Below the pieces are notes generated by a model, which was not told where the DNA came from, ran no database searches, and saw only the letters and a list, made by a program, of their open reading frames with translations. The position numbers and the translations under genes were made by a program. Positions 1 through 10,413 of a DNA stretch of 64,000 bases are shown here, piece by piece. Origin of the DNA: Gracilibacillus massiliensis (GTDB taxonomy: Bacteria; Bacillota; Bacilli; Bacillales; Amphibacillaceae); the NCBI RefSeq assembly GCF_001458115.1, contig NZ_CZRP01000012.1:248001-312000 (forward strand), given 5' to 3'. How positions within the stretch are numbered: position 1 is the first letter of the stretch; each line of letters starts with the position of its first letter.

Positions 1-551
1 TGGTTATTATCTTTTAAGAATAGTGTTAATGAAATTAATAATAAAATTAAGACCCAAAAGACGATATAAATATTTTTAATGCCGATGAAACCTAATACCG
101 GACCAGAGGCCACTGCCGTTAACGCAAATCCAATAGACCCCCATAAGCGAATTTTTCCATATTCTCCACGCTTTTTGCTTCCTAAGCTCTTGATCGCCAT
201 ACTATCGAGTAAAGGTCCAGCAGGCGACATCACAAAATGGAATAGCATAAATGAGAAAAAGACAACAATATAAGAGGTACTAAAAAAAATACTAAAACTT
301 ATTGCAATTACTGCAAAATATAAAAATAATAATAAACCTTTAATCGTTTTATATTTGTCACTTATGTAACCAAAAAATGGTTGTGCAATGATACTTACCA
401 TGGGGGCAATCCCTAAAATCGTTCCAATCTCAACAGGAGAAAATCCTCTAAAACTTAAGAATAAAGGTAAAAATGGAAGTATAAGTCCTTTGTTACTCAT
501 ATTAAAAAAAGTTAACGCTTTCAAAAATCTCAGCTGTCTTGTCTTTGTCAT
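1..551 (-). CDS. MFS transporter, PPP/nucleoside-symporter-like family, partial
   Basis: About 183 codons are readable from an ATG at 549-551, preceded by an AAAGGATG-type ribosome binding site. The gene runs off the left edge, so the C-terminal half is missing. The protein has repeated hydrophobic helices and the loop GYISDKYK after helix 2, the typical MFS motif A position. An N-terminal segment like MSNKGLILPFLPLF suggests the MFS_1_like group (3-phenylpropionate or nucleoside permease relatives). The substrate cannot be told. It is divergent from ruvA; the B. subtilis locus has other genes here, so this is probably lineage-specific. Confidence 0.75.
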   Translation of the reverse strand, partial: MTKTRQLRFLKALTFFNMSNKGLILPFLPLFLSFRGFSPVEIGTILGIAPMVSIIAQPFFGYISDKYKTIKGLLLFLYFAVIAISFSIFFSTSYIVVFFSFMLFHFVMSPAGPLLDSMAIKSLGSKKRGEYGKIRLWGSIGFALTAVASGPVLGFIGIKNIYIVFWVLILLLISLTLFLKDNN

Positions 552-721
552 AAAAGCCCATCCTTTTTCTTTTTTCATTGTAATACTGTATCATAGAAGA
601 AGATGCGATTTCATTCTTTTTGCTTCACACTATCTTGATTAACGATAAAGAATAAGCTATCATGAATACGAACGTATGATTGTAAAAATTTATAGAATTG
701 GTTCAAAGAGGAGAAAATGAT

Positions 722-1321
722 ATGATTGCATATATACAAGGAGAAGTAGCGGAAATTACCGATCAAGCTGTTATATTAGATGTAAATGGGCTAGGTTATG
801 AGGTGATATGTCCTAATCCGTATCGTTTTCAAGCAGATGTAGGTCAAAAACAAAAAATATTTACCTATCATTACGTAAGAGAAGATGCACAAATATTGTA
901 CGGATTTCAAACCCAAGATGAAAAATCGCTTTTTTCCAAAATATTAAATGTATCTGGAATTGGTCCAAAAGGTGCACTTGCAGTACTAGCGACCACATCT
1001 GTACAAGATTTTGTTGTAGCGATCGAACAAGAAGATGAAAAGTTTTTAACCAGTTTTCCAGGGGTGGGCAAGAAGACAGCACGGCAGATGATTTTAGACT
1101 TAAAAGGAAAATTACCTTTTGAGTATCCTGCAGACAATTTATTCACAGAAACCAAGAATCAACCAAATGATAACCATGCATTATTAGAAGCTGTCGAGGC
1201 TTTAAAAGCACTTGGTTATTCGGACAAAGAAATCACCCAGGTTAAACCTGCTTTAGCAAATGAACAAAGTGATGCAGCAGATACATATATAAGAAAAGGT
1301 TTATCTTTATTAATGAAGTAA
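722..1321 (+). CDS. ruvA: Holliday junction branch migration protein RuvA
   Basis: RuvA is the tetrameric DNA-binding subunit that holds the four-way junction while RuvB motors pump the arms. The N-terminal OB fold begins MIAYIQGEV, followed by the double helix-hairpin-helix region ([12 protein letters not shown] and [13 protein letters not shown]) and a C-terminal RuvB-contacting helix bundle. An in-frame start at 698 exists, but the ATG at 722 has an AAGAGGAG site eight bases upstream and gives 199 residues, the usual family length. It lies 16-19 bases before ruvB and is probably co-transcribed with it. Confidence 0.96.
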   Translation: MIAYIQGEVAEITDQAVILDVNGLGYEVICPNPYRFQADVGQKQKIFTYHYVREDAQILYGFQTQDEKSLFSKILNVSGIGPKGALAVLATTSVQDFVVAIEQEDEKFLTSFPGVGKKTARQMILDLKGKLPFEYPADNLFTETKNQPNDNHALLEAVEALKALGYSDKEITQVKPALANEQSDAADTYIRKGLSLLMK

Positions 1322-1340
1322 AAGAGGAAGGAGCTTCATG

Positions 1341-2342
1341 ATGGAAGAGCGGATCATATCGCAAGAGACACTTGAAGAAGATTTGTCTGAAGAGCTCAGT
1401 CTCCGTCCACAATTATTAAAGCAGTATATTGGGCAACATAAAGCAAAGGAAAACTTATCGATCTTTATTGAGGCAGCCAAAATGCGTAACGAAGCATTGG
1501 ATCACGTCCTTTTATATGGTCCACCAGGACTCGGGAAGACGACAATGGCACAAATTATCGCCAATGAAATGGGGGTTCAGTTTAAACAAACCTCCGGACC
1601 TGCCATCGAACGATCGGGTGATTTAGCAGCTATTTTATCTTCATTGGAAGTCGGTGATGTGCTTTTTATTGATGAAATTCATCGTTTACCTAGAGCTGTG
1701 GAAGAGATTCTCTATCCAGCAATGGAGGATTTTTGCCTTGATATTGTAATCGGACAAGGGCCTAGTGCTCGTTCGGTTCAATTGGATCTTCCGCCGTTTA
1801 CATTAGTAGGTGCGACGACAAGAGCAGGATTATTGTCTGCTCCATTACGAGATCGTTTTGGTGTATTAAGTCGATTAGAGTTTTATGAAGTTGTAGATTT
1901 GTGTGCGATTGTTGAGAGAACGGCAGATATTTTTCAAGTGGAGATTGATAAAACAGCAGCCCTGGAGGTCGCTAGAAGGTCACGGGGCACACCAAGAATT
2001 GCAAATCGTTTGTTAAAAAGAGTTCGAGACATTTCACAAGTAAAAGGTGAATCGTCTATTTCTATTGAAACAACACAAAAAGCATTACAAATGCTCCAAG
2101 TCGACCAAGAAGGATTAGACCATATCGACCATAAATTATTGTTAGCGATGATGGATGGTTTTAAGGGTGGGCCTGTTGGATTAGACACAATAGCTGCTTC
2201 AATCGGAGAAGAATCACAGACAATTGAAGATGTCTATGAGCCGTATTTATTACAACAAGGCTTTATCCAACGTACACCAAGAGGAAGGTTAGTTACACCG
2301 AAAGCATATGCTCATTTTGATCGGGAGGTGCCGCAGACTTGA
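1341..2342 (+). CDS. ruvB: Holliday junction DNA helicase RuvB
   Basis: This is the AAA+ ATPase motor of the RuvAB branch migration complex. It has Walker [10 protein letters not shown], Walker B LFIDEIHR, sensor GATTRAG, arginine-finger region LRDRFG, and a C-terminal winged helix ending in [10 protein letters not shown]. Two consecutive ATGs occur at 1338 and 1341. I chose the second because AAGGAG is then seven bases away and homologues begin M-[DE]-ER. Length, about 333 residues, is normal. The stop codon overlaps the TTG start of the following small membrane gene. Confidence 0.96.
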   Translation: MEERIISQETLEEDLSEELSLRPQLLKQYIGQHKAKENLSIFIEAAKMRNEALDHVLLYGPPGLGKTTMAQIIANEMGVQFKQTSGPAIERSGDLAAILSSLEVGDVLFIDEIHRLPRAVEEILYPAMEDFCLDIVIGQGPSARSVQLDLPPFTLVGATTRAGLLSAPLRDRFGVLSRLEFYEVVDLCAIVERTADIFQVEIDKTAALEVARRSRGTPRIANRLLKRVRDISQVKGESSISIETTQKALQMLQVDQEGLDHIDHKLLLAMMDGFKGGPVGLDTIAASIGEESQTIEDVYEPYLLQQGFIQRTPRGRLVTPKAYAHFDREVPQT

Positions 2343-2539
2343 CGGATTTTGGCAAAATCTTTATCGTAATAGGAGTTGTCTTTATTATCGTGGGTCTTTT
2401 ATGGGGTTTTATTGGGAAATTACCAGGTGACATCAGTTTCAAAAAAGGAAACGTCTCCTTCCACTTTCCAATCATGACCTCGATCATAGTGAGCATCATT
2501 TTAACATTAATATTCGCCCTAATCGGCCGTTTTAAATAA
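2339..2539 (+). CDS. DUF2905 family small membrane protein
   Basis: A 66-residue protein with two hydrophobic helices (residues about 7-27 and 45-63) joined by the sequence [19 protein letters not shown], characteristic of the DUF2905 family. The start is TTG at 2339, overlapping the ruvB stop by four bases, with GGGAGGTG about nine bases upstream; translational coupling to ruvB is likely. The family is widespread and often lies beside ruvB, but its function is unknown. Confidence 0.88.
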   Translation: MTDFGKIFIVIGVVFIIVGLLWGFIGKLPGDISFKKGNVSFHFPIMTSIIVSIILTLIFALIGRFK

Positions 2540-2547
2540 GCCCCGTA

Positions 2548-3035
2548 TTCGTATTGAATTCCGTTGTAAAACTAAACTGTGAAGTAACTGTCGTTGAATT
2601 ATTGGCAAAAGTATTTTGTTGAATGCTAATCCAGCGCTACGGAAAAACACTCCCTTTCCGGGGGCACGGCTGAAGCTAACTTGGCAAAGAAAACCACTTT
2701 ACCAAGTGGATCTTCAGCTCGTGCTGTTCCCCCAGGAGTGTCGCATTTTTCCTCCGCTTTGTATAGAACTTTGTTCAAGTATGATGAAATATGCTGTGAT
2801 ATCAACATTTTAGCTGTTTCTAAATTTGCAGAACACTATTGAAGCGTAGTCCATTTACGTAGACTCCAGCGGGAACAGCGTCTTCCGAAGACCCCGCAGG
2901 CAGTGATTTTCTGCCGAGGAGGCTGAGGTGACGCCCGCGGAAAGCGAAGTAAATGGACGGAGCTTTTGCTCGCACTCATCAAACATTCAAAATTGTCAAT
3001 AGTTCGCAGTTTGTGTCTACTATGATGTAGTATTA
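2548..3035. repeat. Composite palindromic repeat, type B, copy 1
   Basis: This fills the gap between the DUF2905 gene and queA. It contains two back-to-back imperfect hairpin units, about 2616-2770 and 2845-2965. Each has GC-rich arms and an inner stem around the motif GGATCTTCAGCTCG or its complement. Ends around 2568-2590 and 3003-3020 form a loose terminal inverted repeat. The whole block recurs in reverse orientation at 14765-15222. Open frames inside it are by-products of the palindromes and I do not call them genes. Confidence 0.85.
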
Positions 3036-3075
3036 TTGTTTACGAAGACGGTGGTAGAGTAGAAGGAGTAGAAAG

Positions 3076-5260
<2,185 letters not shown>

Positions 5261-5275
5261 AAAGGGGGGATTTTG

Positions 5276-5539
5276 ATGGATATTATAGCTACTCTTGGAC
5301 CACTCGTATTAATGGTTGTGATTTTTTATTTTCTATTAATTAGACCACAACAGAAGAAACAAAAGCAAGTCCGTCAAATGCAGTCAGAGCTGAAAAAAGG
5401 GGACAAGATTGTGACAATCGGTGGTTTCCATGGTACTGTACATGCAATTGATGAAGATTCAATCGTATTGATTGCAGGCGATGGTTCAAAACTTACATAT
5501 GACCGTTCAGCGGTACGTGAAGTTACAGAACAAAGCTAA
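5276..5539 (+). CDS. yajC: Preprotein translocase subunit YajC
   Basis: A single N-terminal transmembrane helix (LVLMVVIFYFLLIRPQQKKQK) is followed by a small cytoplasmic domain with GDKIVTIGGFHGTV, the typical YajC layout. YajC associates with SecDF-type components to assist Sec-dependent secretion; the matching secDF gene lies at 12.4 kb. A TTG at 5273 also fits the frame, but the ATG at 5276 is better spaced from the AAAGGGGGG site. A strong terminator follows directly. Confidence 0.93.
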   Translation: MDIIATLGPLVLMVVIFYFLLIRPQQKKQKQVRQMQSELKKGDKIVTIGGFHGTVHAIDEDSIVLIAGDGSKLTYDRSAVREVTEQS

Positions 5540-5548
5540 TAACGTAAA

Positions 5549-5588
5549 AAATACCATGGCACACATGTATGCCGTGGTATTTTTTTGT
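5549..5588 (+). terminator. Rho-independent terminator after yajC
   Basis: The stem ATACCATGGC pairs with GCCGTGGTAT around a loop of about ten bases and is followed by a run of seven T. It ends the queA-tgt-yajC operon. Confidence 0.9.
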
Positions 5589-5662
5589 CTGTTAGAAATG
5601 CATATAACCGCAATTATAAAGTAACTGGAAAAGTTTATCGCAACTCTTAAAAGATGTAATTG

Positions 5663-6046
5663 CTAATCAATACTCTCTTCCCCGTAAGATAAGTTAACCC
5701 CAATGATGGCTCCGATAATAGCTAATAAAAGATAGGCAATGTGATTAACTAATTCCACCACAGAAAACCCGAGATGTAGTCCCAGAAATCGGTAACAAAA
5801 AACGATAAACGTAAACAATAAACTAGTAATACTTCCAACTAAGATCCCTTTATGCTTCGCTTTTAATCCCGCAATTAACCCACCTGTAAATAATGCAATA
5901 AAACTAATAAATAATGTAGCCATTTCTAATGTAGACTCACCTAACGAAGAAAAACGCAGTAATAAAGTAAGAACCAGACTCGCTAGAAACATTACAACAA
6001 CGACTCCAATCCAGCCATATAATACGCTCACTAATGTTTTCAACAT
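5663..6046 (-). CDS. TIGR04086 family membrane protein
   Basis: A 127-residue protein with four hydrophobic helices and an FTGGLIAGLKAKHKG loop between the second and third, the feature that defines the TIGR04086 family. It matches YrzE of B. subtilis, which occupies the same place between yajC and the DUF421 gene. The ATG at 6046 has a GGGGGTGATTC site upstream. The function is unknown. It is convergent with yajC and divergent from the transporter at 6204. Confidence 0.85.
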   Translation of the reverse strand: MLKTLVSVLYGWIGVVVVMFLASLVLTLLLRFSSLGESTLEMATLFISFIALFTGGLIAGLKAKHKGILVGSITSLLFTFIVFCYRFLGLHLGFSVVELVNHIAYLLLAIIGAIIGVNLSYGEESID

Positions 6047-6203
6047 GAATCACCCCCATAATTTGATAAAACTCCTCTTTCATTATGTATGCATGTCCGA
6101 AAAAAAATAGAAGGATGGCTTTTCGAATAGTTCTAAAAAATTCGAATATAGATGATATTATAGCTTGTCAATCTATGTATCGGTCAGAGAGAGGGGACAA
6201 TCC

Positions 6204-7505
6204 ATGTCTGTAATCATTGCGATAGCTGTTTTTATCATTAGTTATATTTTTATAATGTCAGAAAAAATAAATCGAGCATTAGTTGCCCTTGCAGGTGGTG
6301 TATTGCTATTACTGACAGGTGTTTATGGTTGGGAGGATGCAATCACTTCATATATAGATTGGAATACGGTAGCTCTATTATTTGCCATGATGGTATTAGT
6401 TGCGATAACTAAAAAAACAGGAATTTTTAGTTATATTGCGATTGGTTTAGCTAAGTTAGTGAAGGGAAAGCCAATTCCATTATTAATAGGTATTGGCTTT
6501 TTAACTGCATTAGGTTCGGCTTTACTTGATAATGTTACCACTGTTCTATTATTTGTCCCGGTTATTCTTACGTTAACAAATATATTGAAATTACCAGCTT
6601 TACCATATCTTATTACCATTATTATTATGGCGAATATAGGTGGGACTGCAACATTAATCGGAGATCCACCGAACATTATGATCGGTCAAGCTGTCTCACA
6701 TTTAACATTTCTATCTTTTCTACAACATACTGCACCTATAGCATTTATTTTATTTGTTTTAGTCACATTCATTTTAACTATTGTTTTTAGGAAGCAATTA
6801 AAAACAATAGATGAAAGAAATATAAAAGAGTTAATGAAAATGAACGAATCAAATTATATCATAAAATCCCCTTTATTATATCAATCCATATCTATTTTAA
6901 TGTTAACAATTGTCGGTTTTCTGTTGCATCCGGTCTTTCATATTGATTTAACGATTATTGCGCTATCTGGTGCCATTTTATTATTGATTATCAGTGAAAA
7001 GGAGGTTGAAGCAGAGAAAGTTTTTGAACAAGTGGAATGGGTTACATTATTTTTCTTTATTGGGTTATTTATGCTTGTGGGTGGTTTGGAAGAAGTAGGT
7101 GTGATCGATGAATTAGCTCGATCGATTATGTGGTTAACTGAAGGCGATATGACCTATACAGCACTTTTATTGCTATGGGTCTCAGGTATTTTTTCAGGAA
7201 TTATTGACAATATTCCATTTGTGGCAGCAATGATCCCTGTTATTAAAGAATTTGAATCCTATGGAATGGCAAATTTAGATCCTTTATGGTGGTCACTTGC
7301 TCTTGGTGCTTGTTTAGGTGGAAATGGTACGTTAATTGGTGCCTCTGCAAATGTAGTAGTGGCTGGGCTAGCGGATGCTCAGAATAAACCGATAGCTTTT
7401 CTGAAATTTATGCTCTATGGTGTACCAATTGTCATCTTATCATTAGTTATTGCGACTATTTATATTTATTTTCGTTACTTATTACCGTTTCAACAACCGT
7501 TGTAA
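6204..7505 (+). CDS. ArsB/NhaD-type (SLC13-like) ion transporter
   Basis: A 433-residue polytopic protein of the ion-transporter superfamily containing ArsB and NhaD. It has about 11-12 helices and two related halves with re-entrant signatures: GSALLDNVTTVLLFVPVILT plus GDPPNIMIG in the first, and SGIIDNIPFVAAMIPV plus GGNGTLIGASANVV in the second. It could be a Na+/H+ antiporter or an anion carrier; the sequence alone does not decide. An upstream TTG at 6165 is in frame, but the ATG at 6204 has GAGAGAGGGG seven bases away. Its position between yrzE-like and DUF421 genes differs from B. subtilis. Confidence 0.85.
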   Translation: MSVIIAIAVFIISYIFIMSEKINRALVALAGGVLLLLTGVYGWEDAITSYIDWNTVALLFAMMVLVAITKKTGIFSYIAIGLAKLVKGKPIPLLIGIGFLTALGSALLDNVTTVLLFVPVILTLTNILKLPALPYLITIIIMANIGGTATLIGDPPNIMIGQAVSHLTFLSFLQHTAPIAFILFVLVTFILTIVFRKQLKTIDERNIKELMKMNESNYIIKSPLLYQSISILMLTIVGFLLHPVFHIDLTIIALSGAILLLIISEKEVEAEKVFEQVEWVTLFFFIGLFMLVGGLEEVGVIDELARSIMWLTEGDMTYTALLLLWVSGIFSGIIDNIPFVAAMIPVIKEFESYGMANLDPLWWSLALGACLGGNGTLIGASANVVVAGLADAQNKPIAFLKFMLYGVPIVILSLVIATIYIYFRYLLPFQQPL

Positions 7506-7565
7506 GCATATTCGATCGGTCAATGGGAAAACTAGCTATATCGCTTATTGAAGGATGTGGTTAGT

Positions 7566-8237
7566 TTGGCAATAGATGAAATGTTGATGCTGATTTTTCG
7601 AACGTTTTTTTATTATGTGATCGTTGTGATTATTTTTCGATTAATGGGAAAACGTGAAGTTGGTGAATTAAGTTTATTAGATATCGTTGTTTACATAATG
7701 ATTGCCGAAATTGCTGTCTTAACGATAGAAGACTTAGATATATTTTTTGGTTATGGACTGATTCCAATGATTGTTTTACTACTTATACAACGACTCACGG
7801 CATGGATTTCACTGAAAAGCCCACTTTTTCGTACTTGGTTTGAAGGAAAACCATCTATCATAATTGCTCAAGGAAAAATTGATGAATATCAAATGAAAAA
7901 GAATCGGTTTAATTTTGACGACCTTCTCCAGCAACTTCGAGAGAATGGCACCGAGAGTATTAAAGATGTCTCTTATGCTATTTTGGAACCCTCAGGAAAA
8001 TTATCCATTATTGAGAGAGTAAATCAATCTAAGATACAAGGGAAAATTAATGGACTAGTGTTACCGTTGGTCGTAGATGGTAGGGTGCAAGACAAAGCTT
8101 TAACTGAATTGGGTGAAAGTGAAGCATGGTTACTCGCAGAATTAAAAAAACGTGGCTATGACAAAATTAATGAAGTTTCATTCTGTTCCATCGATGTCAA
8201 CGATGAATGGTATGTTGATAAAAAGAATGAAAAGTGA
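7566..8237 (+). CDS. DUF421 (YetF-type) membrane protein, YrbG-like
   Basis: Three N-terminal helices are followed by a soluble DUF421 domain. The signature RLMGKREVGELSLLDIVVYIMIAEIA opens the domain and PSIIIAQGKIDEYQMKKNRF is typical of its conserved C-terminal part. The start is uncertain. TTG at 7566 follows AAGGATGTGG at good spacing and gives a length close to B. subtilis YrbG, whose gene sits at the same locus; TTG at 7548 and ATG at 7578 are alternatives. The function is unknown. Confidence 0.85.
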   Translation: MAIDEMLMLIFRTFFYYVIVVIIFRLMGKREVGELSLLDIVVYIMIAEIAVLTIEDLDIFFGYGLIPMIVLLLIQRLTAWISLKSPLFRTWFEGKPSIIIAQGKIDEYQMKKNRFNFDDLLQQLRENGTESIKDVSYAILEPSGKLSIIERVNQSKIQGKINGLVLPLVVDGRVQDKALTELGESEAWLLAELKKRGYDKINEVSFCSIDVNDEWYVDKKNEK

Positions 8238-8261
8238 AGAAGCATATAAGAGTTATCTATA

Positions 8262-8293
8262 TTGAAATCCGAACCATTCGGATTTTTTTGTTT
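8262..8293 (+). terminator. Terminator after the DUF421 gene
   Basis: AAATCCGAA pairs with TTCGGATTT around a tiny loop, followed by T7. It lies just before the composite repeat that carries the IS110 element. Confidence 0.85.
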
Positions 8294-8299
8294 CATAAA

Positions 8300-8381
8300 A
8301 GAAGGACAATGCGACATAACTTGGTGGTAATTATGATATTTTAGAACTGCGTAACAACCGCTCCGGCTTGTCCGTTTCCCT
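8300..8381. repeat. Composite palindromic repeat, type A, copy 2, left part
   Basis: This is the left flank of a type A repeat, interrupted at 8381/8382 by the IS110-family element. It contains the conserved end (GCGACATAACTTGGTGGTAATTAT) and the GCTCCGGCTTG arm shared with the copy at 21.9 kb. The rest of the repeat resumes at 9947. Confidence 0.85.
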
Positions 8382-8404
8382 CGTATGATATAGGTAACCT
8401 TAAT

Positions 8405-8600
8405 TTTAAGGTATCTCCATTACATTGTATAATGGAGGTAATCAGATGGAGGTATCGTTTCTTCCCTTGAAGCATTGTCTTCGTCGGAAAGTCTGATGCC
8501 TCCCTCTTTATAGAATGGTTCGTATCAGCTGGATGACACAAATGTTGTCGAATATCGAACGAGGATGGATATCTATAAAGAAGTGGAGGGTTCCTCTTTT
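8405..8600 (+). ncRNA. Predicted bridge RNA of the IS110 element
   Basis: Three successive stem-loops are visible: 8415-8422/8430-8437 (CTCCATTA/TAATGGAG); a target-binding-type loop closed by 8448-8456/8495-8503 (GGAGGTATC/GATGCCTCC); and a donor-binding-type loop closed by 8506-8514/8572-8580 (CTTTATAGA/TCTATAAAG). In the second, CTTCCCT (8461-8467) and CGGAAAG (8485-8491) match the left target and the complement of the right target. In the third, AGCTGG (8527-8532) equals the element right end at 9940-9945. ATATCGAACGAG (8552-8563) is the reverse complement of 8380-8391 at 10 of 12 positions. This fits the IS621 bridge RNA plan; exact RNA ends are not known. Confidence 0.75.
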
Positions 8601-8631
8601 CTGATTAATCTATCATATAGGTGGTGTTTAC

Positions 8632-9822
8632 ATGTACTATTTAGGAATTGACATTGCTAAAAAAGAACACGAAGCTGGGTTGATCGACCAGCAAGGGAAA
8701 TCAATAGGAAAAACCCTACTTATTTCGACTGCAAAACCTGGCAGTGACAAGTTGTTAACCTTTATAAACAAGCATCAACTCACTCCTGATAACTGTGTTT
8801 GTGGGTTAGAAGCAACCGGACATTATTGGATTTCTGTGTTCACTTTTCTTTCCCAGCTTGGTTTTAAGGTAACGGCCTTCAATCCTTTACAATCGGACGC
8901 TTTACGAAACTTTTATATACGAAAGACAAAAACAGATACTCGTGATGCTTTTCTCATTGCACAAGTTATTCGTATCGATGCACCAGAAGCAACCCCTTTT
9001 CTTGAAGAAGAGTTGCTTCAGATTAGGCATTTGGAAAGATTGCGTTATTCCCTGGTAGATCAAAGTTCTGATATCAAACGAAAGGTCATCACTCTTCTTG
9101 ATCAGATTTTCCCAGAATATGAGGATCTGTTTTCTGAAGTGTTCGGTGCATCTTCCTCTGAATTACTTTTTCATTATCCAATGCCAGAAGACATACAAAG
9201 CATTGACACAGACAGCTTGGCAACATTTTTAAATGAGGCCAGTAACCGAGCATATGGTAAAAAAAGAGCACGCAAAAAAGCGACACAGATAAAAGAATCA
9301 GCAGCAGAAAGCTTTGGTATTACAATGGGCACAGATTCTTTTCGAACACAAATCCATCTCTTACTTGAACAACTTTCTTTACTAGATCGTCAAATCCAAC
9401 AAATTGACGAAAAACTGTCCACTCTCATCCAACAACAAGCAACTTATTTACCAACTATAAATGGCATTGGAGATGTTACAACTGCGGTTATCATAGGTGA
9501 AATTGGCTCGATAAAACGTTTTGATCGACCAGCACAATTAGTTGCCTTTGCAGGGCTAGATCCTGCGGTGAAACAATCTGGTAAATTTAACGCCACTGAA
9601 GTGCATATCTCCAAAAGAGGTTCTCCTTATCTGAGAAGGGCTATTTGGGGAGCAGCTTTTTCAGCAAGTCAGTGTGATCCGGCATTATCACAGTTTTACA
9701 ATAAATTAAGAGATAATGGAAAAGGGCATTATGTAGCTGTTGGAGCAGTAGCTAGAAAGCTAACACATATTATTTTTGCCATATTACGAGACAACAAACC
9801 ATATGAACCACATATGAAATAA
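8632..9822 (+). CDS. IS110 family transposase (DEDD/serine recombinase)
   Basis: A 396-residue recombinase. The N-terminal RuvC-like DEDD domain shows D7 (GIDIAKKE), E60 (CGLEATGHYW), D102 and D105 (KTDTRDA). A central coiled region is followed by the Tnp_20 domain with NGIGDVTTAVIIGEIG, FAGLDPAVKQSGKF (candidate catalytic serine S316) and SKRGSPYLRRAIW. The ATG has a GGTGGTG-like site upstream. It appears intact with no frameshift. With the upstream bridge RNA it would catalyse RNA-guided insertion at a CT core. Confidence 0.95.
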   Translation: MYYLGIDIAKKEHEAGLIDQQGKSIGKTLLISTAKPGSDKLLTFINKHQLTPDNCVCGLEATGHYWISVFTFLSQLGFKVTAFNPLQSDALRNFYIRKTKTDTRDAFLIAQVIRIDAPEATPFLEEELLQIRHLERLRYSLVDQSSDIKRKVITLLDQIFPEYEDLFSEVFGASSSELLFHYPMPEDIQSIDTDSLATFLNEASNRAYGKKRARKKATQIKESAAESFGITMGTDSFRTQIHLLLEQLSLLDRQIQQIDEKLSTLIQQQATYLPTINGIGDVTTAVIIGEIGSIKRFDRPAQLVAFAGLDPAVKQSGKFNATEVHISKRGSPYLRRAIWGAAFSASQCDPALSQFYNKLRDNGKGHYVAVGAVARKLTHIIFAILRDNKPYEPHMK

Positions 9823-9946
9823 GCAATACCGAACATACTTTCCTTTTAAAACACCTCTCCAAGGAGGTGTATTTTCGCATGCCTTTTTTTAGACAAAAAA
9901 TCATTTGAAACATTAAGGTTTTTAGGGTTGACTTTCCATAGCTGGT

Positions 9947-10390
9947 CTTTCCACGGGTTTTTCTCCTCAGCTAACTTTTTAAGCACAATTCGCTTAAAAA
10001 GTGGATCTTCGGATAAAAACTTCCCGCAGGAGTGAAAACGGACGCCTGCGCTTTTCTAAGCTCTACAACTAAAGCAAGAAGATACATTTTTGCTTTAATC
10101 ACTATCTTTTGTGGTAATTATTTGTAGAAATAATCGAAAATATTAGCATTTGCAAGAATTGTAGAATCACATTGAGCGTAGGCGGCCACTCCAACTCCTA
10201 TGGGACTCGTTTTTCCTGAAGATCCACTTTTCCATGCGGTTTTTGCTTGGAAAAGTTAGCTGAAGGAAAAAACCCATGGAAAGGGGAGTGGCCAAGCCGA
10301 AGCGGTTACTATGCACATATATCATATCAAAATTACTACATATCTTATTGCACACTTTCCTTCTTTTGTTCATTATTAAATCGAAGCGTG
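9947..10390. repeat. Composite palindromic repeat, type A, copy 2, right part
   Basis: This is the continuation of the repeat cut by the IS110 element. The first hairpin unit runs to about 10055, with an inner stem built from CTTTTTAAGC and GCTTAAAAAG. A second unit in opposite orientation spans about 10170-10310. The outer end around 10330-10375 mirrors the left end at 8300. It lies between the convergent DUF421 gene and spoVB. Confidence 0.85.
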
Positions 10391-10413
10391 ATTTGTTATG
10401 TGAATAGTGTTTC

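Larger units (their letters stand above)
8380..9946 (+). mobile_element. IS110-family insertion sequence with bridge-RNA-type noncoding end
   Basis: The limits come from comparing the interrupted repeat with intact copies. The repeat breaks after CT at 8380-8381 and resumes with CT at 9947-9948, so the element carries one CT core dinucleotide and is about 1,567 bp. There is no terminal inverted repeat and no target duplication beyond CT, as expected for the IS110 family. It consists of a 250-base structured leader, one DEDD recombinase gene and a 120-base tail with a small hairpin (9850-9874). The leader before the gene places it with the IS110 subgroup rather than IS1111. Confidence 0.92.

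Noticed and set aside
2616-2813. Open frames inside the palindromic repeats (also near 15008, 39480, 10247 and 55509)
   Set aside because: They recur with the repeat sequence on both strands, lack binding sites and family similarity, and change frame between copies.
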